A DNA stretch of 64,000 nucleotides from Streptomyces klenkii (GTDB taxonomy: Bacteria; Actinomycetota; Actinomycetes; Streptomycetales; Streptomycetaceae). The DNA is taken from positions 1 through 64,000 of the forward strand of contig NZ_RBAM01000001.1 of NCBI RefSeq assembly GCF_003626645.1, given 5' to 3'. Shown here piece after piece: positions 17,097 through 27,110 of the stretch. The translations under genes and the position numbers were made by a program. Each line of letters opens with the position of its first letter. Within the stretch, counting starts at the first letter, position 1. The notes beneath the pieces are model-generated. The model was not told the DNA's origin. It searched no databases and worked only from the letters and a program-made list of their open reading frames with translations.

Positions 17097-18005
17097 GTGA
17101 ACGATGCACACACCGCCCGCCCCGGATCCGCAGACGACCCCGGCTGGTACGTGGACGACCGCTGCACCGACTGCGACGTCGCCAGGCAGCTCGCGCCGGG
17201 CCTGATCGGCGAGGGCGGCGGGCGCTCCGTCGTCATCCGGCAGCCGGCCGGCGCGGAGGAGGAACGCCGGTTGTACGCCGCCGCGTTCGCCTGTCACACC
17301 CGTTCCATCCGTCTCACTTCCGGCCGGCTGGATCCGGCGCGGGACCCCTACCCCTTGCCGCTCGACGAGACCGTGTACTTCTGCGGGCACAACTCCCCGG
17401 ACACCGCCGCGGCCAACTCCTACCTCCTGCGGCGGCCGTCCGGATCCCTGATGATGATCGACACCCCGCGGTGGAGCGAGGAACTGGTCACCCGCTTCGA
17501 AGGGCTCGGCACCGTCACCGACGTCCTCCTCACCCACCGGGACCACGCGGCGCACGCCCGGCGCTACGCCGGGCGGTTCGGGGCCCGGCTGTGGATCCAC
17601 GAGGGCGACCTGGCCGCCGTTCCCGACGCCGACCGCGTCCTGCGCGGCACGGAATCCGTGGAGATCGCCGACGGCGTGGTCGCCCACCCGCTTCCCGGCC
17701 ACACCGAGGGGAGTGTGCTCTACGTGGCCGACGAGCGGTACTGCTTCAGCGGGGACAGCTTCTTCTGGTCGCGCTCGAAGAACGGCATCGAGGTGGCGGA
17801 GAGCGTCACCTGGTACTCCATCAGGGACCTGGCGGCGTCGCTGGCCCGGACGGCCGGCCGGCTGCGGTTCGAGTGGCTGCTGCCGGGACACGGCGACCGC
17901 ATGGTCCTGCCCGCCGCGGCGATGGCCGAGAAGATGAGGGACCTGACGGCGCGCGCCCAGCACATGCAGCCGCGGCCGATCGACTTCACCGCGGTGCCCT
18001 GGTGA
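17097..18005 (+). CDS. Ferredoxin-like plus metallo-beta-lactamase fold protein
   Basis: A 302-residue two-domain protein with a GTG start and GGAGGGG upstream. Residues 16-70 resemble a single-cluster ferredoxin module: D-x-x-CTDCDVARQLAPG and, near 66, FACHTRSI. Relatives have C-x2-C-x2-C and CP; here the third Cys is Ala29 and the Pro is His, leaving three Cys (23, 26, 66). The rest is a metallo-beta-lactamase domain with ligands in THRDHAAH, PLPGHTEGS, FSGDSFFW and LLPGHGDR. Fdx-MBL proteins are widespread in plants and actinobacteria, with a likely hydrolase or redox role. An alcohol dehydrogenase follows after about 107 bases. Confidence 0.88.
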   Translation: MNDAHTARPGSADDPGWYVDDRCTDCDVARQLAPGLIGEGGGRSVVIRQPAGAEEERRLYAAAFACHTRSIRLTSGRLDPARDPYPLPLDETVYFCGHNSPDTAAANSYLLRRPSGSLMMIDTPRWSEELVTRFEGLGTVTDVLLTHRDHAAHARRYAGRFGARLWIHEGDLAAVPDADRVLRGTESVEIADGVVAHPLPGHTEGSVLYVADERYCFSGDSFFWSRSKNGIEVAESVTWYSIRDLAASLARTAGRLRFEWLLPGHGDRMVLPAAAMAEKMRDLTARAQHMQPRPIDFTAVPW

Positions 18006-18112
18006 GGTGAGGGGGCCCGGCCTCGCTGGCGGAGGACGCCGCGGCGGCGCACCATGAAAGCGGTGGCCGGGGAGCACCGCGGCCGACGGCGGGCGGCAGG
18101 AGGAGTGCTGAG

Positions 18113-19144
18113 GTGCTGAGCGCGAGGGACGGCGCAGCGACCACACGAGCCTGGGTCGTCGACCGCACGGCACCGGCCGCGGAGCATCTCCTGCGGCGCG
18201 TGGAACGCCCCCTCGGCCCCCTGGGACCTGCCGGTCTGCTCGTCGAGGTGCGGGCCTGCGGCGTGTGCCGCACCGACCTGCACCTCGCCGAGGGCGACCT
18301 GGCGCCGCGGGTCCCGCACTGCACCCCGGGCCACGAGGTCGTGGGCCGGGTGCTCGACACGGGCCCCGAAGCCGGGGGCTTCGCCCGGGGCGACCGGGTG
18401 GGCATCGCCTGGCTGGCGGGCACGTGCGGGTCCTGCCGGTACTGCACGGCCGGCCGGGAGAACCTGTGCCCGGCCTCGCGTTACACGGGATGGGACGTCC
18501 ACGGCGGCTACGCGCAGCACGCCGTCGTCGACGCCCGCTACGCCTACCGCCTGCCCGAGAACCTGCCGGACGAGGAGCTGGCGCCGCTGCTGTGCGCCGG
18601 GATCATCGGCTACCGGGCCCTGGAGCGCGCCGAGCTGCCGCCCGGCGGGCGCCTCGGGGTCTACGGGTTCGGCGCCTCCGCCCACCTCACCGCCCAGCTC
18701 GCCATGGCCAGGGGCGCGACGGTGCACGTGATGACCCGCGCCGCGGACGCGCGGCGGCTGGCCCTCGACCTGGGGGCCGCCTCCGCCACGGGCGCGTACG
18801 ACGCCCCGCCCGAGCCCCTCGACGCGGCGATCCTCTTCGCGCCGGTCGGCGATCTGGTTCCCGTCGCCCTGGCCGCGCTCGACCGCGGTGGCACGCTCGC
18901 CGTGGCCGGCATCCACCTGACGGACGTCCCGCGGCTGAACTACCAGCGGCACCTCTTCCAGGAACGCACCCTGCGCAGCGTCACCGCCAACACCCGGGCC
19001 GACGGCCGCGCGTACCTCGCCGAGGTGGCGCGGCACCGCCCCGTCGTCCACGTCCAGCGCTATCCGCTGAGCAGGGCGGACGAGGCGCTCGCCGACCTGG
19101 CCGCGGACCGCGTCACCGGGGCGGCGGTCCTCATGGCGGACTGA
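18113..19144 (+). CDS. Zinc-dependent alcohol dehydrogenase (AdhA-like)
   Basis: A 343-residue MDR-family dehydrogenase. [10 protein letters not shown] (Cys49) and GHEVVGRV give catalytic zinc ligands, [15 protein letters not shown] holds the four structural-zinc Cys, and [11 protein letters not shown] is the NAD(P)-binding loop (G-x-G-x2 variant). The sequence [25 protein letters not shown] is the AdhA/zinc alcohol dehydrogenase subgroup seen in mycobacteria and Streptomyces. It oxidises alcohols or reduces aldehydes. Start GTG at 18113 with AGGAGG before it. It overlaps the end of the convergent MFS gene by 14 bases. Confidence 0.9.
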   Translation: MLSARDGAATTRAWVVDRTAPAAEHLLRRVERPLGPLGPAGLLVEVRACGVCRTDLHLAEGDLAPRVPHCTPGHEVVGRVLDTGPEAGGFARGDRVGIAWLAGTCGSCRYCTAGRENLCPASRYTGWDVHGGYAQHAVVDARYAYRLPENLPDEELAPLLCAGIIGYRALERAELPPGGRLGVYGFGASAHLTAQLAMARGATVHVMTRAADARRLALDLGAASATGAYDAPPEPLDAAILFAPVGDLVPVALAALDRGGTLAVAGIHLTDVPRLNYQRHLFQERTLRSVTANTRADGRAYLAEVARHRPVVHVQRYPLSRADEALADLAADRVTGAAVLMAD

Positions 19145-20477
19145 GCTGCCGGGGCGCGGCCTCGCCCCGCGGCGCGGCCTCACCTTGCGGCGAAGCCTCG
19201 CCCCGCAGCGCGGGTGTGGTCTCCGGCCGCCACGCCGTCGGCAGGTCCCGTGTCCGCCCCATGGGGGAGAAGAGCAGGATCAGCCCGGCGAGCGGGACCC
19301 CCGCCGTGGTGATCCACATGGCGGTGCGGAGGCCGAGGGCGCTGCCGAGCGCTCCGCCGAGCAGCGCTCCCAGCGGGATGGTCCCGTAGTTCAGGAACGC
19401 CGTGCTCGCGGTCAGGCGGCCGAGGAGCCCGGGCGGGCAGTAGCGCTGCTGGAAGCTCGCTTTGACGACGTTGCCGGCCACGACGCCGGCGGAGACGCAG
19501 AAGCCGCCCGCGACGCACAGCAGCACGCCGGCCCCGCCCGTGGTCAGCGGGATGAGCAGGGCGCACACCGGCAGCCCGAGCTCGAAGAACAGCGTCGCCC
19601 GTGCCGTGCCGGTCCGGGCGGCGACCCGCCGCGCGAGGAAGGCCCCGGCGATGCCGCCGCTGCCGGCGGCCGCGACGACCGCGCCGACGGTTCCGGGAGC
19701 CAGCCCGACCGTACGGGCCAGGAACACCACCAGAATCGACTGATACCCCATCAGGGCCAGGTTGGAGACCGCGCCGAACAGCGTCAGCGTGCGCAGCCAG
19801 GGGTCCCCTACGACCAGCCGCAGGCCCTCACCGATCTCACCGGCCAGGGAACCGGGACGACGCGCCGCTCCGGCGGGGCGCGGCTCGCGGTGGCGGATGC
19901 CCGACAGGCACAGGAGGGAGACGAGGAACGTTGCGGCGTTGGCGAACATCCCGTTGACGGCACCGGCGCATTGCGCGATCAGCCCGCCGGAGCTCTGGCC
20001 GGCGATCTGCGCGGCGGACGCGCTGCCGTGCAGCTTGGCGTTGCCCTCGGGCTGGTCGGCGGGTTCCAGGATGCCGGGCAGATAGGCGCTGTAGGCGGTC
20101 TGGAAGAACACCGTGGCCGTGCCCGCCAGGAGCGTTACGGTCAGCAGCAGGCCCATGCTCAGCTGCCCGGCCCGGGCGGCGACCGGGACACCGGCGAACA
20201 GGACGAGGGAGACGGAGGCGGCGGCCGTCATGACCGGCCTGCGCCGGCAGCGGTCCACCCAGGCGCCCACCGGCAGGCCGATGACCAGCCACGGCGCCCA
20301 GGAGGCCGCGGTCAGCAGGCCGACCTCGAACGGGCCGGCGTGCAGGTCGGAGACGGCGATCAGCGGCATCGCCACACCGGTGACGGACGCGCCGAACTTG
20401 CCGGCGGTCTCTCCGCACCACAGCAGCCGGAAGTCCCGGTGCCGCCGCAGGAGACCGCCGCGCGTGCCGCGGCTCAT
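19131..20477 (-). CDS. MFS transporter
   Basis: A 448-residue 12-helix major facilitator with the loop-2 motif [15 protein letters not shown]. It belongs to the macrolide-efflux-like (MefA-type) branch, judging by [25 protein letters not shown] at the start (two stretches) and the pattern [18 protein letters not shown]. It probably exports a toxic compound. The start overlaps the upstream ArsR-type regulator's stop (ATGA), so the two form one unit. The C-terminus carries a Gly-Glu-Ala-Pro repeat ([18 protein letters not shown]) made by an 18-bp tandem repeat at about 19150-19207, not present in the transporter core. Confidence 0.88.
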   Translation of the reverse strand: MSRGTRGGLLRRHRDFRLLWCGETAGKFGASVTGVAMPLIAVSDLHAGPFEVGLLTAASWAPWLVIGLPVGAWVDRCRRRPVMTAAASVSLVLFAGVPVAARAGQLSMGLLLTVTLLAGTATVFFQTAYSAYLPGILEPADQPEGNAKLHGSASAAQIAGQSSGGLIAQCAGAVNGMFANAATFLVSLLCLSGIRHREPRPAGAARRPGSLAGEIGEGLRLVVGDPWLRTLTLFGAVSNLALMGYQSILVVFLARTVGLAPGTVGAVVAAAGSGGIAGAFLARRVAARTGTARATLFFELGLPVCALLIPLTTGGAGVLLCVAGGFCVSAGVVAGNVVKASFQQRYCPPGLLGRLTASTAFLNYGTIPLGALLGGALGSALGLRTAMWITTAGVPLAGLILLFSPMGRTRDLPTAWRPETTPALRGEASPQGEAAPRGEAAPRQLSPP

Positions 20478-21100
20478 GAGGTGCCGCGCTCCTTGCGGGG
20501 GAAGGACTGGAGCTGCACGACGACGGGGAGCGCGTCCGGGGCCGGCTCGGCGTCCGCGGCGGGGGTGTGGCGCGCGATGACGGCCATCAGCTCGGCGTTG
20601 AGCGCCGCCAGCTGATCCGGCGTCATCCGCAGGTCCCGCCAGTCCGAGACCGTACCGGCGCTGCGCCACGACTCGTCCCAGTCCTCGGTGAAGTAGTGGG
20701 TGACCCTGTCGAAGTACTGCCGCGTCAGCTCGTGCAGGTAGACCGAGAGCGCGCCCCGGCTGTCGGGATCGTCGCGGAAGTCGGCGGTGTTGAGCTCGTT
20801 GGCGACGCCGACCCGCCTCCACCACCGTTCCCGCTTCGTGCCCCGCCCGGTCTCCTCCTCGATGAAGCCGTGCTCGGCGAGGTGGCGCAGGTGCCAGCTG
20901 ACGGTGCCCGTGTTCTCCCCGAGGCGCCCGGCGAGCCCGGTGGCGGTCGCGGGGCCGTCCAGGCTGAGCAGTTCGAAGATCTTCATCCGCAGCGGATGGG
21001 CCAGGCCCCGCAGGCTGCGCGCGTCGATGCGGCGTGACGGCCTGGTCGACTGCGGTGCGGGGGCGGGCGGTTGAGAGGTGCGCTCGGGCTTCTCGGGCAT
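20474..21100 (-). CDS. ArsR-family helix-turn-helix regulator
   Basis: A 208-residue regulator. After a Pro/Ser-rich N-terminus, a winged helix (RGLAHPLRMKIFELLSLDGP, then TATGLAGRLGENTGTVSWHL) spans about residues 30-85; the C-terminal half is a helical domain like that of other ArsR proteins paired with efflux pumps. No metal-binding CxC is seen. The ATG at 21100 is chosen over 21184 because the latter would start inside the CTCTGCAA repeats. It is coupled to the MFS gene by a 4-base overlap, so it probably represses an export operon under the operator at 21113-21164. Confidence 0.85.
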   Translation of the reverse strand: MPEKPERTSQPPAPAPQSTRPSRRIDARSLRGLAHPLRMKIFELLSLDGPATATGLAGRLGENTGTVSWHLRHLAEHGFIEEETGRGTKRERWWRRVGVANELNTADFRDDPDSRGALSVYLHELTRQYFDRVTHYFTEDWDESWRSAGTVSDWRDLRMTPDQLAALNAELMAVIARHTPAADAEPAPDALPVVVQLQSFPRKERGTS

Positions 21101-21112
21101 GCCGACATCGTA

Positions 21113-21164
21113 GGTTGCAGAGGGTTCTCTGCAAAGATCTCTCTGCAAAGAATCCTCTGCAACC
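21113..21164. promoter_or_regulatory. Operator with repeated CTCTGCAA sites upstream of ArsR/MFS
   Basis: GGTTGCAGAGG (21113-21123) and CCTCTGCAACC (21154-21164) form a perfect 11-bp inverted repeat. Between them, CTCTGCAA occurs twice more (around 21127-21134 and 21141-21148), so four half-sites lie within 52 bases directly before the ArsR gene. This is what is expected of a multi-site autorepressor operator. It also lies downstream of the enoyl-CoA hydratase stop and could form a hairpin there. Confidence 0.65.
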
Positions 21165-21199
21165 CATGTCGTCGTACGGGGCAAGGCGTACGAGGCGGC

Positions 21200-21994
21200 C
21201 TACCGGTGGGTGAACTCCGGCGGGCGCTTCTCCGCGAACGCCGCCATGCCCTCCTTCTGGTCGGCCGTCGCGAAGACCGCGTGGAACAGGCGGCGTTCGA
21301 AGCGCACCCCCTCGGCGAGGGTGGTCTCGAACGCGCGGTTGACCGCCTCCTTGGCCATCATCGCGACGGGCGCCGACATGCCCGCCACGGTCTCGGCGAC
21401 CGCGAGCGCCTCGGCGAGGAGCTCGCCGGCCGGCACGATCCGGGAGACGAGGCCCGCCCGCTCGGCCTCGGCGGCGTCCATGGTCCGGCCGGTCAGGCAC
21501 AGCTCCATCGCCTTGGCCTTGCCGACCGCCCGGGTCAGGCGCTGGGAGCCGCCGATGCCCGGGATGACCCCGAGCTTGATCTCCGGCTGGCCGAAGACCG
21601 CGCTGTCGGCGGCGAGGAGGATGTCACAGAGCATGGCCAGCTCGCAGCCGCCCCCGAGGGCGTAGCCGGAGACGGCGGCGATCGTGGGCGTACGGAGCTG
21701 CGCCAGCCGGTCCCAGGCGGTGAACCAGTCGCTGAGGTACATGTCCATGTACCCCTGGGGCCGCATCTCCTTGATGTCGGCGCCGGCCGCGAAGGCCTTC
21801 TCGGAGCCGGTGAGGACGATGCAGCCCACGTCCGGGTCGCGGTCGAGGACCTCGGTCGCCGCGACGACCTCGTTCATGACCTGGAGGTTGAGGGCGTTGA
21901 GGGCCTTGGGGCGGTTGAGCGTCAGGAGAGCGGTGCGGCCCTTGCGCTCGACCAGGATCGTCTCGTACGGGCCGGGGCCGGTGGCGTCGGTCAT
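21200..21994 (-). CDS. Enoyl-CoA hydratase (valine operon)
   Basis: A 264-residue crotonase. It has [12 protein letters not shown], the oxyanion hole segment [10 protein letters not shown], and [16 protein letters not shown] followed by [18 protein letters not shown], which holds the two active-site Glu positions. In valine breakdown this hydrates methacrylyl-CoA. It ends the valine operon: the start overlaps the upstream mmsB stop (ATGA). As a short-chain hydratase it could also serve other acyl-CoA pathways. Confidence 0.9.
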   Translation of the reverse strand: MTDATGPGPYETILVERKGRTALLTLNRPKALNALNLQVMNEVVAATEVLDRDPDVGCIVLTGSEKAFAAGADIKEMRPQGYMDMYLSDWFTAWDRLAQLRTPTIAAVSGYALGGGCELAMLCDILLAADSAVFGQPEIKLGVIPGIGGSQRLTRAVGKAKAMELCLTGRTMDAAEAERAGLVSRIVPAGELLAEALAVAETVAGMSAPVAMMAKEAVNRAFETTLAEGVRFERRLFHAVFATADQKEGMAAFAEKRPPEFTHR

Positions 21995-22971
21995 GCCGGG
22001 GTTCCGTTCTGAGCGGGGGAGGCTTCGGAGAGGGAAGCCGCGGAAGCGGAAGCGGAGGCGTCGGGGGAGCCGGAGGAGGAGCCGGAGCGCTCGCGGATGG
22101 CCCGGACGATGCCCGAGAAGTCCCGGTCCGCTCCCTCGGCGTCCGCGAACTCGGTGTACATGCGCGCGGCCCGCAGGCCGAGTTCGGCGTCGACGCCGCC
22201 CGCGCGGGCCGCGTTCGCCGCGAGCCCGAGGTCCTTGGCCATCAGCGGGGCGGCGAACCCGGGCGCGTAGCCGCGCCCGGCGGGGCTGCCCGGCACCGGC
22301 CCGGGCACCGGGCAGTTGACGGTCAGGGCCCAGCACTGGCCGGACGCGGTGGAGGCGACATCGAACAGGGCCTGGTGGCTCAGGCCCAGGCTCTCGCCCA
22401 GCACGAACGCCTCGCTGACCGCGATCATCGAGATCCCCAGGATCATGTTGTTGCAGATCTTGGCGGCCTGCCCCGAACCGGCGGCCCCGCAGTGCACGGC
22501 CTTGCGGCCCATGGCCGACAGCAGCGGCTCGGCCCGCGCGAAGTCCGTGGCCTCGCCGCCCGCCATGAACGTCAAGGTGCCCGCCTCGGCGCCGACGACG
22601 CCGCCGGAGACCGGGGCGTCGAGCGCCCGGTGGCCCGCGGCGAGCGCCGCCTCGTGCGCGGCCCGCGCGTCGGCGACGTCGATGGTGGAGCAGTCGACGA
22701 ACAGCGTGCCGGGCGCCGCCGAGGCGAGCAGCCCCTCCTCCCGGTAGAGGGCGAGGACATGGCGGCCGGCGGGCAGCATGGTGATCACCACGTCCGCACC
22801 GGACGCGGCCTCCGCCGCCGAAGCCGCCGCCTCGACCCCCGCGTCCACCGCCGAGGCGAGCAGGCCGGGCACGAGGTCGTAACCGATGACGCGGTACCCG
22901 GCCTTGACGAGGCTGGCGGCCATCGGCCCGCCCATGTGACCGAGCCCGACGAACCCGACGACGCCGCTCAC
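21991..22971 (-). CDS. mmsB: 3-hydroxyisobutyrate dehydrogenase
   Basis: A 326-residue NAD-dependent dehydrogenase. [16 protein letters not shown] is the Rossmann motif, [12 protein letters not shown] the substrate-binding segment, and [13 protein letters not shown] carries the catalytic Lys. It converts 3-hydroxyisobutyrate to methylmalonate semialdehyde in valine catabolism. GTG start at 22971 with GGAGG 7 bases upstream, overlapping the preceding stop. The last 30 residues are a Ser/Ala-rich tail ([18 protein letters not shown]) beyond the usual family end. Confidence 0.92.
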   Translation of the reverse strand: MSGVVGFVGLGHMGGPMAASLVKAGYRVIGYDLVPGLLASAVDAGVEAAASAAEAASGADVVITMLPAGRHVLALYREEGLLASAAPGTLFVDCSTIDVADARAAHEAALAAGHRALDAPVSGGVVGAEAGTLTFMAGGEATDFARAEPLLSAMGRKAVHCGAAGSGQAAKICNNMILGISMIAVSEAFVLGESLGLSHQALFDVASTASGQCWALTVNCPVPGPVPGSPAGRGYAPGFAAPLMAKDLGLAANAARAGGVDAELGLRAARMYTEFADAEGADRDFSGIVRAIRERSGSSSGSPDASASASAASLSEASPAQNGTPA

Positions 22972-24080
22972 CAGGGCACCTCCTGAAGGGAACCGGTCAC
23001 GTCCAGACGGAGCTCCCGCTCGCCGAGCGGCGCGAAGAACCGGGACACGTCCGCCTCGCCCACCTCGGCGAGCGTGGCGGGGGACCAGCGCGGACTGCGG
23101 TCCTTGTCGATCACCTGCGCCCGGATGCCCTCGACGAGGTCCGCCGAGGCCAGCGCCGCGCACGAGACGCGGTACTCCTGCTCCAGGACCCGCTCCAGGG
23201 GACCGAGCTCCCGCGCCCGGCGCAGTGCGGCCAGGGTGACCTTCAGCGCGGTGGGGGACTTGGCGAGGAGCGTCGCGGCGGCGTCCCCGGCGGCCGGCGC
23301 GCCGCTGCCGAGCAGCCGTTCCAGGATCTCCTCCACGGTGCCGGCGGCGTAGCAGTGGTCGATCCACTCCTGGTGGGCGGCGAGTTCGCCGGGCGGCGCC
23401 TGGCCGACGTACCGGGCGAGGACGTCGCGCACGGGCGCCTGCGCCAGGTCGCCGATCAGGCCGGGCAGCAGCTCCGAGGGGACGTAGTGGTCCGCGAGCC
23501 CGCACAGCAGGGCGTCCGCCGCGCCCACCGCCGCGCCGGACAGCGCCAGGTGGGTGCCCAGCTCGCCGGGGGCGAGGCCGAGCAGATACGTTCCGCCGAC
23601 GTCGGGGACGAAGCCGATGCCCGTCTCCGGCATGGCGACGCGCGAGCGTTCGGTGACGATCCGCACGCTGCCGTGCGCCGAGACGCCGACGCCGCCGCCC
23701 ATGACGATGCCGTCCATGACGGCCACGTACGGCTTGGAGTAGCGGGCGATGCGGGCGTTGAGCCGGTACTCGTCCCGCCAGAAGTCCGCCGACGCGGATC
23801 CGCCGGCCCGCGCGTCCTCGTGGATGGAGCGGATGTCGCCGCCGGCGCACAGCCCCCGCTCGCCCGCGCCCGTGATGACGACGGTCTCGACGGCGGGATC
23901 CTTCTCCCACTCCGTCAGCGCCTCGTCGATGCGGAGCGCCATGGCGTGGGTGAGGGCGTTGAGTGCCTTGGGGCGGTTGAGGGTGATGTACGCGGCGCGT
24001 CCCTCCGTACGCAGCAGGACGCTGTCCCCGCTTCCCGCGTTGCTCGCGCTGTTCGCGTTGTCCGTGCCGGCCGTCGTCAT
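22968..24080 (-). CDS. 3-hydroxyisobutyryl-CoA hydrolase
   Basis: A 370-residue crotonase-fold hydrolase, longer than hydratases as expected for this family. Landmarks: [36 protein letters not shown], the conserved [16 protein letters not shown] and [18 protein letters not shown] (with the catalytic Glu), and the C-terminal [15 protein letters not shown]. It releases free 3-hydroxyisobutyrate from its CoA thioester, the step that distinguishes valine from other branched-chain pathways. Overlaps the acyl-CoA dehydrogenase stop by 4 bases. Confidence 0.92.
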   Translation of the reverse strand: MTTAGTDNANSASNAGSGDSVLLRTEGRAAYITLNRPKALNALTHAMALRIDEALTEWEKDPAVETVVITGAGERGLCAGGDIRSIHEDARAGGSASADFWRDEYRLNARIARYSKPYVAVMDGIVMGGGVGVSAHGSVRIVTERSRVAMPETGIGFVPDVGGTYLLGLAPGELGTHLALSGAAVGAADALLCGLADHYVPSELLPGLIGDLAQAPVRDVLARYVGQAPPGELAAHQEWIDHCYAAGTVEEILERLLGSGAPAAGDAAATLLAKSPTALKVTLAALRRARELGPLERVLEQEYRVSCAALASADLVEGIRAQVIDKDRSPRWSPATLAEVGEADVSRFFAPLGERELRLDVTGSLQEVPW

Positions 24081-25237
24081 CGGACGTCTTCCGTCAGCCC
24101 GCGGGCCACGATGAGGCGCATGATCTCGTTCGTTCCTTCCAGGATCCGGTGCACCCTGAGATCGCGGACGATCTTCTCGATGCCGTATTCGCTGAGATAG
24201 CCGTATCCGCCGTGCAGCTGGAGGGCCTCGTCGGCGATCGCGTAGCCGGTGTCGGTGGCGAACCGCTTGGCCATCGCGCACAGTTGCGCGGCCTGGGGGA
24301 GGCCCTGGTCCAGGGCCTCCGCGGCCTGGCGGACCAGCGCCCGGGCCGCGGTCAGCCCGGTCGCCATGTCGGCGAGCCGGAACTGCAGGGCCTGCGCGTC
24401 GAGCAGCCGCGCCCCGAACGCCTCGCGGTCCGCGAGGTGGTCGAGGCTGCGGCGCAGGGCGCTCCGCGCGCCGCCGAGGGAGCAGGCGGCGATGCCGAGC
24501 CGGCCGCCGTTGAGCCCGTTCATGGCGATGCGGAATCCGTCGCCCTCGGCGCCGAGCCTGCGGTCGGCCGGGACGCGGACGCCGTCGAGGACGACCTGGC
24601 GGGTCGGCTGGGCGTTCCAGCCCATCTTCGTCTCGTTCGGCCCGAAGGACAGCCCCGCGTCGTCCCGTTCGACGACGAAGGCCGACACGCCGCGCGGCCC
24701 CGGCTCGCCCGTGCGCGCCATCACGATGTACAGGTGCGAGGCGCCCGCGCCGGAGATGAACTGCTTGACGCCCGTCAGGACGTAGTGGTCGCCGTCGCGC
24801 TCGGCGCGCGTGCGCAGCGCGGCGGCGTCGGAACCCGCTCCCGGCTCGGTCAGGCAGTAGCTGCCGAAGGCGTCCATGGCGCACAGCGCCGGGAGCCAGC
24901 GGGCGCGCTGGGCCTCGTCGCCGTAGCGGTCGATCATCCAGCCGACCATGTTGTGGATGGAGAGGTAGCCGGCGATGGAGGGGCAGCCGGTGGCCAGCGT
25001 CTCGAAGATCACGACGCCGTCCGAGCGGGTCAGGCCGGAGCCCCCGGAGGCCTCACGGACGTAGACGCCGCCGAGGCCGAGGTCCGCGCCCTTGCGGAGG
25101 ACGCCGGTGGGGAAGTGCTTGTCCCGGTCCCAGGCGACGGCGTGCGGGGCGAGGTGCTCGGCCGCGAAGTCCAGCGTCGTCCCGGCGATGGCGAGCTGCT
25201 CCTCGGAGAGCAGGCCGTCGGTCATCGTCGCCGTCAT
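24077..25237 (-). CDS. Acyl-CoA dehydrogenase (isobutyryl-CoA type)
   Basis: A 386-residue flavin dehydrogenase. It has the FAD-binding SYCLTEPGAGSDAAALRT, GVKQFISGAG and the C-terminal LHGGYGYLSEYGIEKIVRD and RILEGTNEIMRLI. Its place between mmsA and the hydrolase makes isobutyryl-CoA the likely substrate, giving methacrylyl-CoA and reduced electron-transfer flavoprotein. The first ATG (25237) overlaps the mmsA stop by 4 bases; a second in-frame ATG at 25225 is possible. Confidence 0.92.
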   Translation of the reverse strand: MTATMTDGLLSEEQLAIAGTTLDFAAEHLAPHAVAWDRDKHFPTGVLRKGADLGLGGVYVREASGGSGLTRSDGVVIFETLATGCPSIAGYLSIHNMVGWMIDRYGDEAQRARWLPALCAMDAFGSYCLTEPGAGSDAAALRTRAERDGDHYVLTGVKQFISGAGASHLYIVMARTGEPGPRGVSAFVVERDDAGLSFGPNETKMGWNAQPTRQVVLDGVRVPADRRLGAEGDGFRIAMNGLNGGRLGIAACSLGGARSALRRSLDHLADREAFGARLLDAQALQFRLADMATGLTAARALVRQAAEALDQGLPQAAQLCAMAKRFATDTGYAIADEALQLHGGYGYLSEYGIEKIVRDLRVHRILEGTNEIMRLIVARGLTEDVR

Positions 25238-26733
25238 CGCATCGTCGGGATGGTGAAGCTCGCGCCTTCCTTGACCCCGGAGGGCCAGCGCGAGGTGACG
25301 GTCTTGGTACGGGTGTAGAAGCGGACGGCGTCCGGGCCGTGCTGGTTCAGGTCGCCGAAGCCGGAGCGCTTCCAGCCGCCGAAGGTGTGGTACGCGACGG
25401 GCACCGGGATCGGCACGTTCACGCCGACCATGCCGGTGTTCACTCGGCGGGTGAAGTCCCGGGCGGTGTCCCCGTCCCGCGTGAAGATGGCCACGCCGTT
25501 GCCGTACGGGTGCTCGCTGGGCAGCCGCAGCGCCTCCTCGTAGCCGGCCGCGCGGACGACGCACAGGACCGGCCCGAAGATCTCCTCCCGGTAGATCCGC
25601 ATGCTGGTGGAGACGCGGTCGAAGAGGGAGGCGCCCGCGAAGAAGCCGTTCTCGTGGCCGGGCAGGACGAAGCCGCGCCCGTCGACGACGAGTTCGGCGC
25701 CCTCGGTGGTGCCGATGTCCACGTAGCGGCGCACGCGGTCGAGGGCGTCCCGGCTCACCAGCGGACCGAAGTCGGCGTCCGGGTCGTCGGAGCGGCCGAT
25801 GCGCAGGGCGCCGATGCGCTCCTTCAGCTTCGCGACCAGGGCGTCGGCGGTCTCCTCGCCGACGGGGACGGCGACGGAGATCGCCATGCAGCGCTCGCCC
25901 GCCGATCCGTAGCCGGCGCCGACCAGCGCGTCGACGGCCTGGTCGAGGTCGGCGTCCGGCATGATGATCATGTGGTTCTTGGCGCCGCCGAAGCACTGGG
26001 CGCGCTTGCCGCGGGCGGCGGCGGTGGCGTAGACGTGCGCCGCGACCTGCGTGGAGCCGACGAAGCCGAGGGCCTGGACCCGGGGGTCCTCCAGCAGGGT
26101 GCCGACCGCTTCCTTGCCGCCGTTGACCACGTTCAGCACGCCCGGGGGCAGCCCCGCCTCCAGGAAGAGCTCGGCGAGCCGCAGCGGCACGGACGGGGCG
26201 CGCTCGGACGGCTTGAGGACGAAGGAGTTGCCGCACGCGATCGCGGGCGCGGCCTTCCACAGCGGGATCATCGCGGGGAAGTTGAACGGCGTGATGCCGG
26301 CGACGACGCCGAGCGGGGCGCGCAGCGAGTGCACGTCGATGCCCGTGCCGGCGTTGTCGGTGAACTCGCCCTTCAGCAGGTGCGGGATCCCGGCGGCGAA
26401 CTCGGCGACCTCCAGGCCCCGCTGGAGGTCGCCGTGGGCGTCGGCGACGGTCTTGCCGTGCTCGGCCGACAGCAGCCGGGCGAGCGCCTCGCGCTCGCCC
26501 TCCACCAGTTGCAGGAACCTCAGCAGGACGCGGGCGCGCCGCTGCGGGTTCCACTCGGCCCACTCCGGCTGGGCGGCCGCGGCGTTCGCGATCGCGGCCG
26601 TCGTGTCCGCGTGCCCCGCCAGGGGGATCCGGGCCTGGACGGCGCCGGTGTTGGGGTCGTACACGTCGGTGAAGAGCCCCGACGTGCCCGGGGTGTGTTC
26701 ACCGCCGATGAAATGCGTCAGTTCACGGACCAT
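25234..26733 (-). CDS. mmsA: Methylmalonate-semialdehyde dehydrogenase (CoA-acylating)
   Basis: A 499-residue aldehyde dehydrogenase of the MMSDH type. GITPFNFPAMIPLWKAAPAI, FGGAKNHMIIMPDADLDQ and the catalytic GSAGERCMAISV are its hallmarks, with CoA rather than water as acceptor; there is no Glu general base in GGAKNH, as expected. It yields propionyl-CoA (from valine) or acetyl-CoA (from malonate semialdehyde). First gene of the five-gene operon. About 200 bases upstream lies a cobalamin riboswitch; the pathway's product is later handled by B12-dependent methylmalonyl-CoA mutase, so B12 control would make sense. Confidence 0.94.
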   Translation of the reverse strand: MVRELTHFIGGEHTPGTSGLFTDVYDPNTGAVQARIPLAGHADTTAAIANAAAAQPEWAEWNPQRRARVLLRFLQLVEGEREALARLLSAEHGKTVADAHGDLQRGLEVAEFAAGIPHLLKGEFTDNAGTGIDVHSLRAPLGVVAGITPFNFPAMIPLWKAAPAIACGNSFVLKPSERAPSVPLRLAELFLEAGLPPGVLNVVNGGKEAVGTLLEDPRVQALGFVGSTQVAAHVYATAAARGKRAQCFGGAKNHMIIMPDADLDQAVDALVGAGYGSAGERCMAISVAVPVGEETADALVAKLKERIGALRIGRSDDPDADFGPLVSRDALDRVRRYVDIGTTEGAELVVDGRGFVLPGHENGFFAGASLFDRVSTSMRIYREEIFGPVLCVVRAAGYEEALRLPSEHPYGNGVAIFTRDGDTARDFTRRVNTGMVGVNVPIPVPVAYHTFGGWKRSGFGDLNQHGPDAVRFYTRTKTVTSRWPSGVKEGASFTIPTMR

Positions 26734-26934
26734 GGAAGCCTGCTCTCGTCAGGTCAGGTGAGATCCGGGGATGGGCATGGGGCATTGCCGCTCTTTCCGG
26801 GGCCTGCTGAGCCCTGCGCAGAGCTAGCGTTGCGCGGACATGACGGACATGTGCGCGCGCTTCGCCGGATCACCAGGGTCGTGAGTGCGGACCGGTGCCA
26901 TGCGTGTCTGCTCCATCCTCGTGGACAACACGGA

Positions 26935-27110
26935 ACATCCCGCGGCCGGTATCCTGACTCCCGGATCATCGCGCGCCCCCGGCCTTCCCGACGAGTGACG
27001 CGTCCGGTGACGCACCTCGTCAGTGGCCTTCTCTCGACGGCGCACTCCCCGGTCACAGTGGCGGGACCGTGCCGGATTCACACCGGCTTCCCTGCACCGC
27101 GGGCCTTGTT
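26935..27110 (-). promoter_or_regulatory. Cobalamin (B12) riboswitch
   Basis: On the minus strand the RNA contains the B12-box core: GGGAAGCCGGTGTGAATCC, then GGCACGGTCCCGCCACTGTG (near 27090-27050), and the 3' part GAAGGCCACTG ... TCGGGAAGGCC and GGGAGTCAGGATACCGGCC (near 26965-26940). P1-like pairing of CCCGC (about 27103-27099) with GCGGG (about 26943-26939) closes it. A plausible promoter (TGGACT, 16 bases, TATATC) lies near 27117-27145. These are established cobalamin riboswitch landmarks. About 200 bases follow before mmsA, containing an unproved 30-codon open frame (26824-26916) but no transporter gene. Confidence 0.85.

Noticed and set aside
26824..26916. 30-codon frame between the cobalamin riboswitch and mmsA
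   Set aside because: It has a possible ribosome site but no recognisable feature; kept only as a caution in the riboswitch finding.
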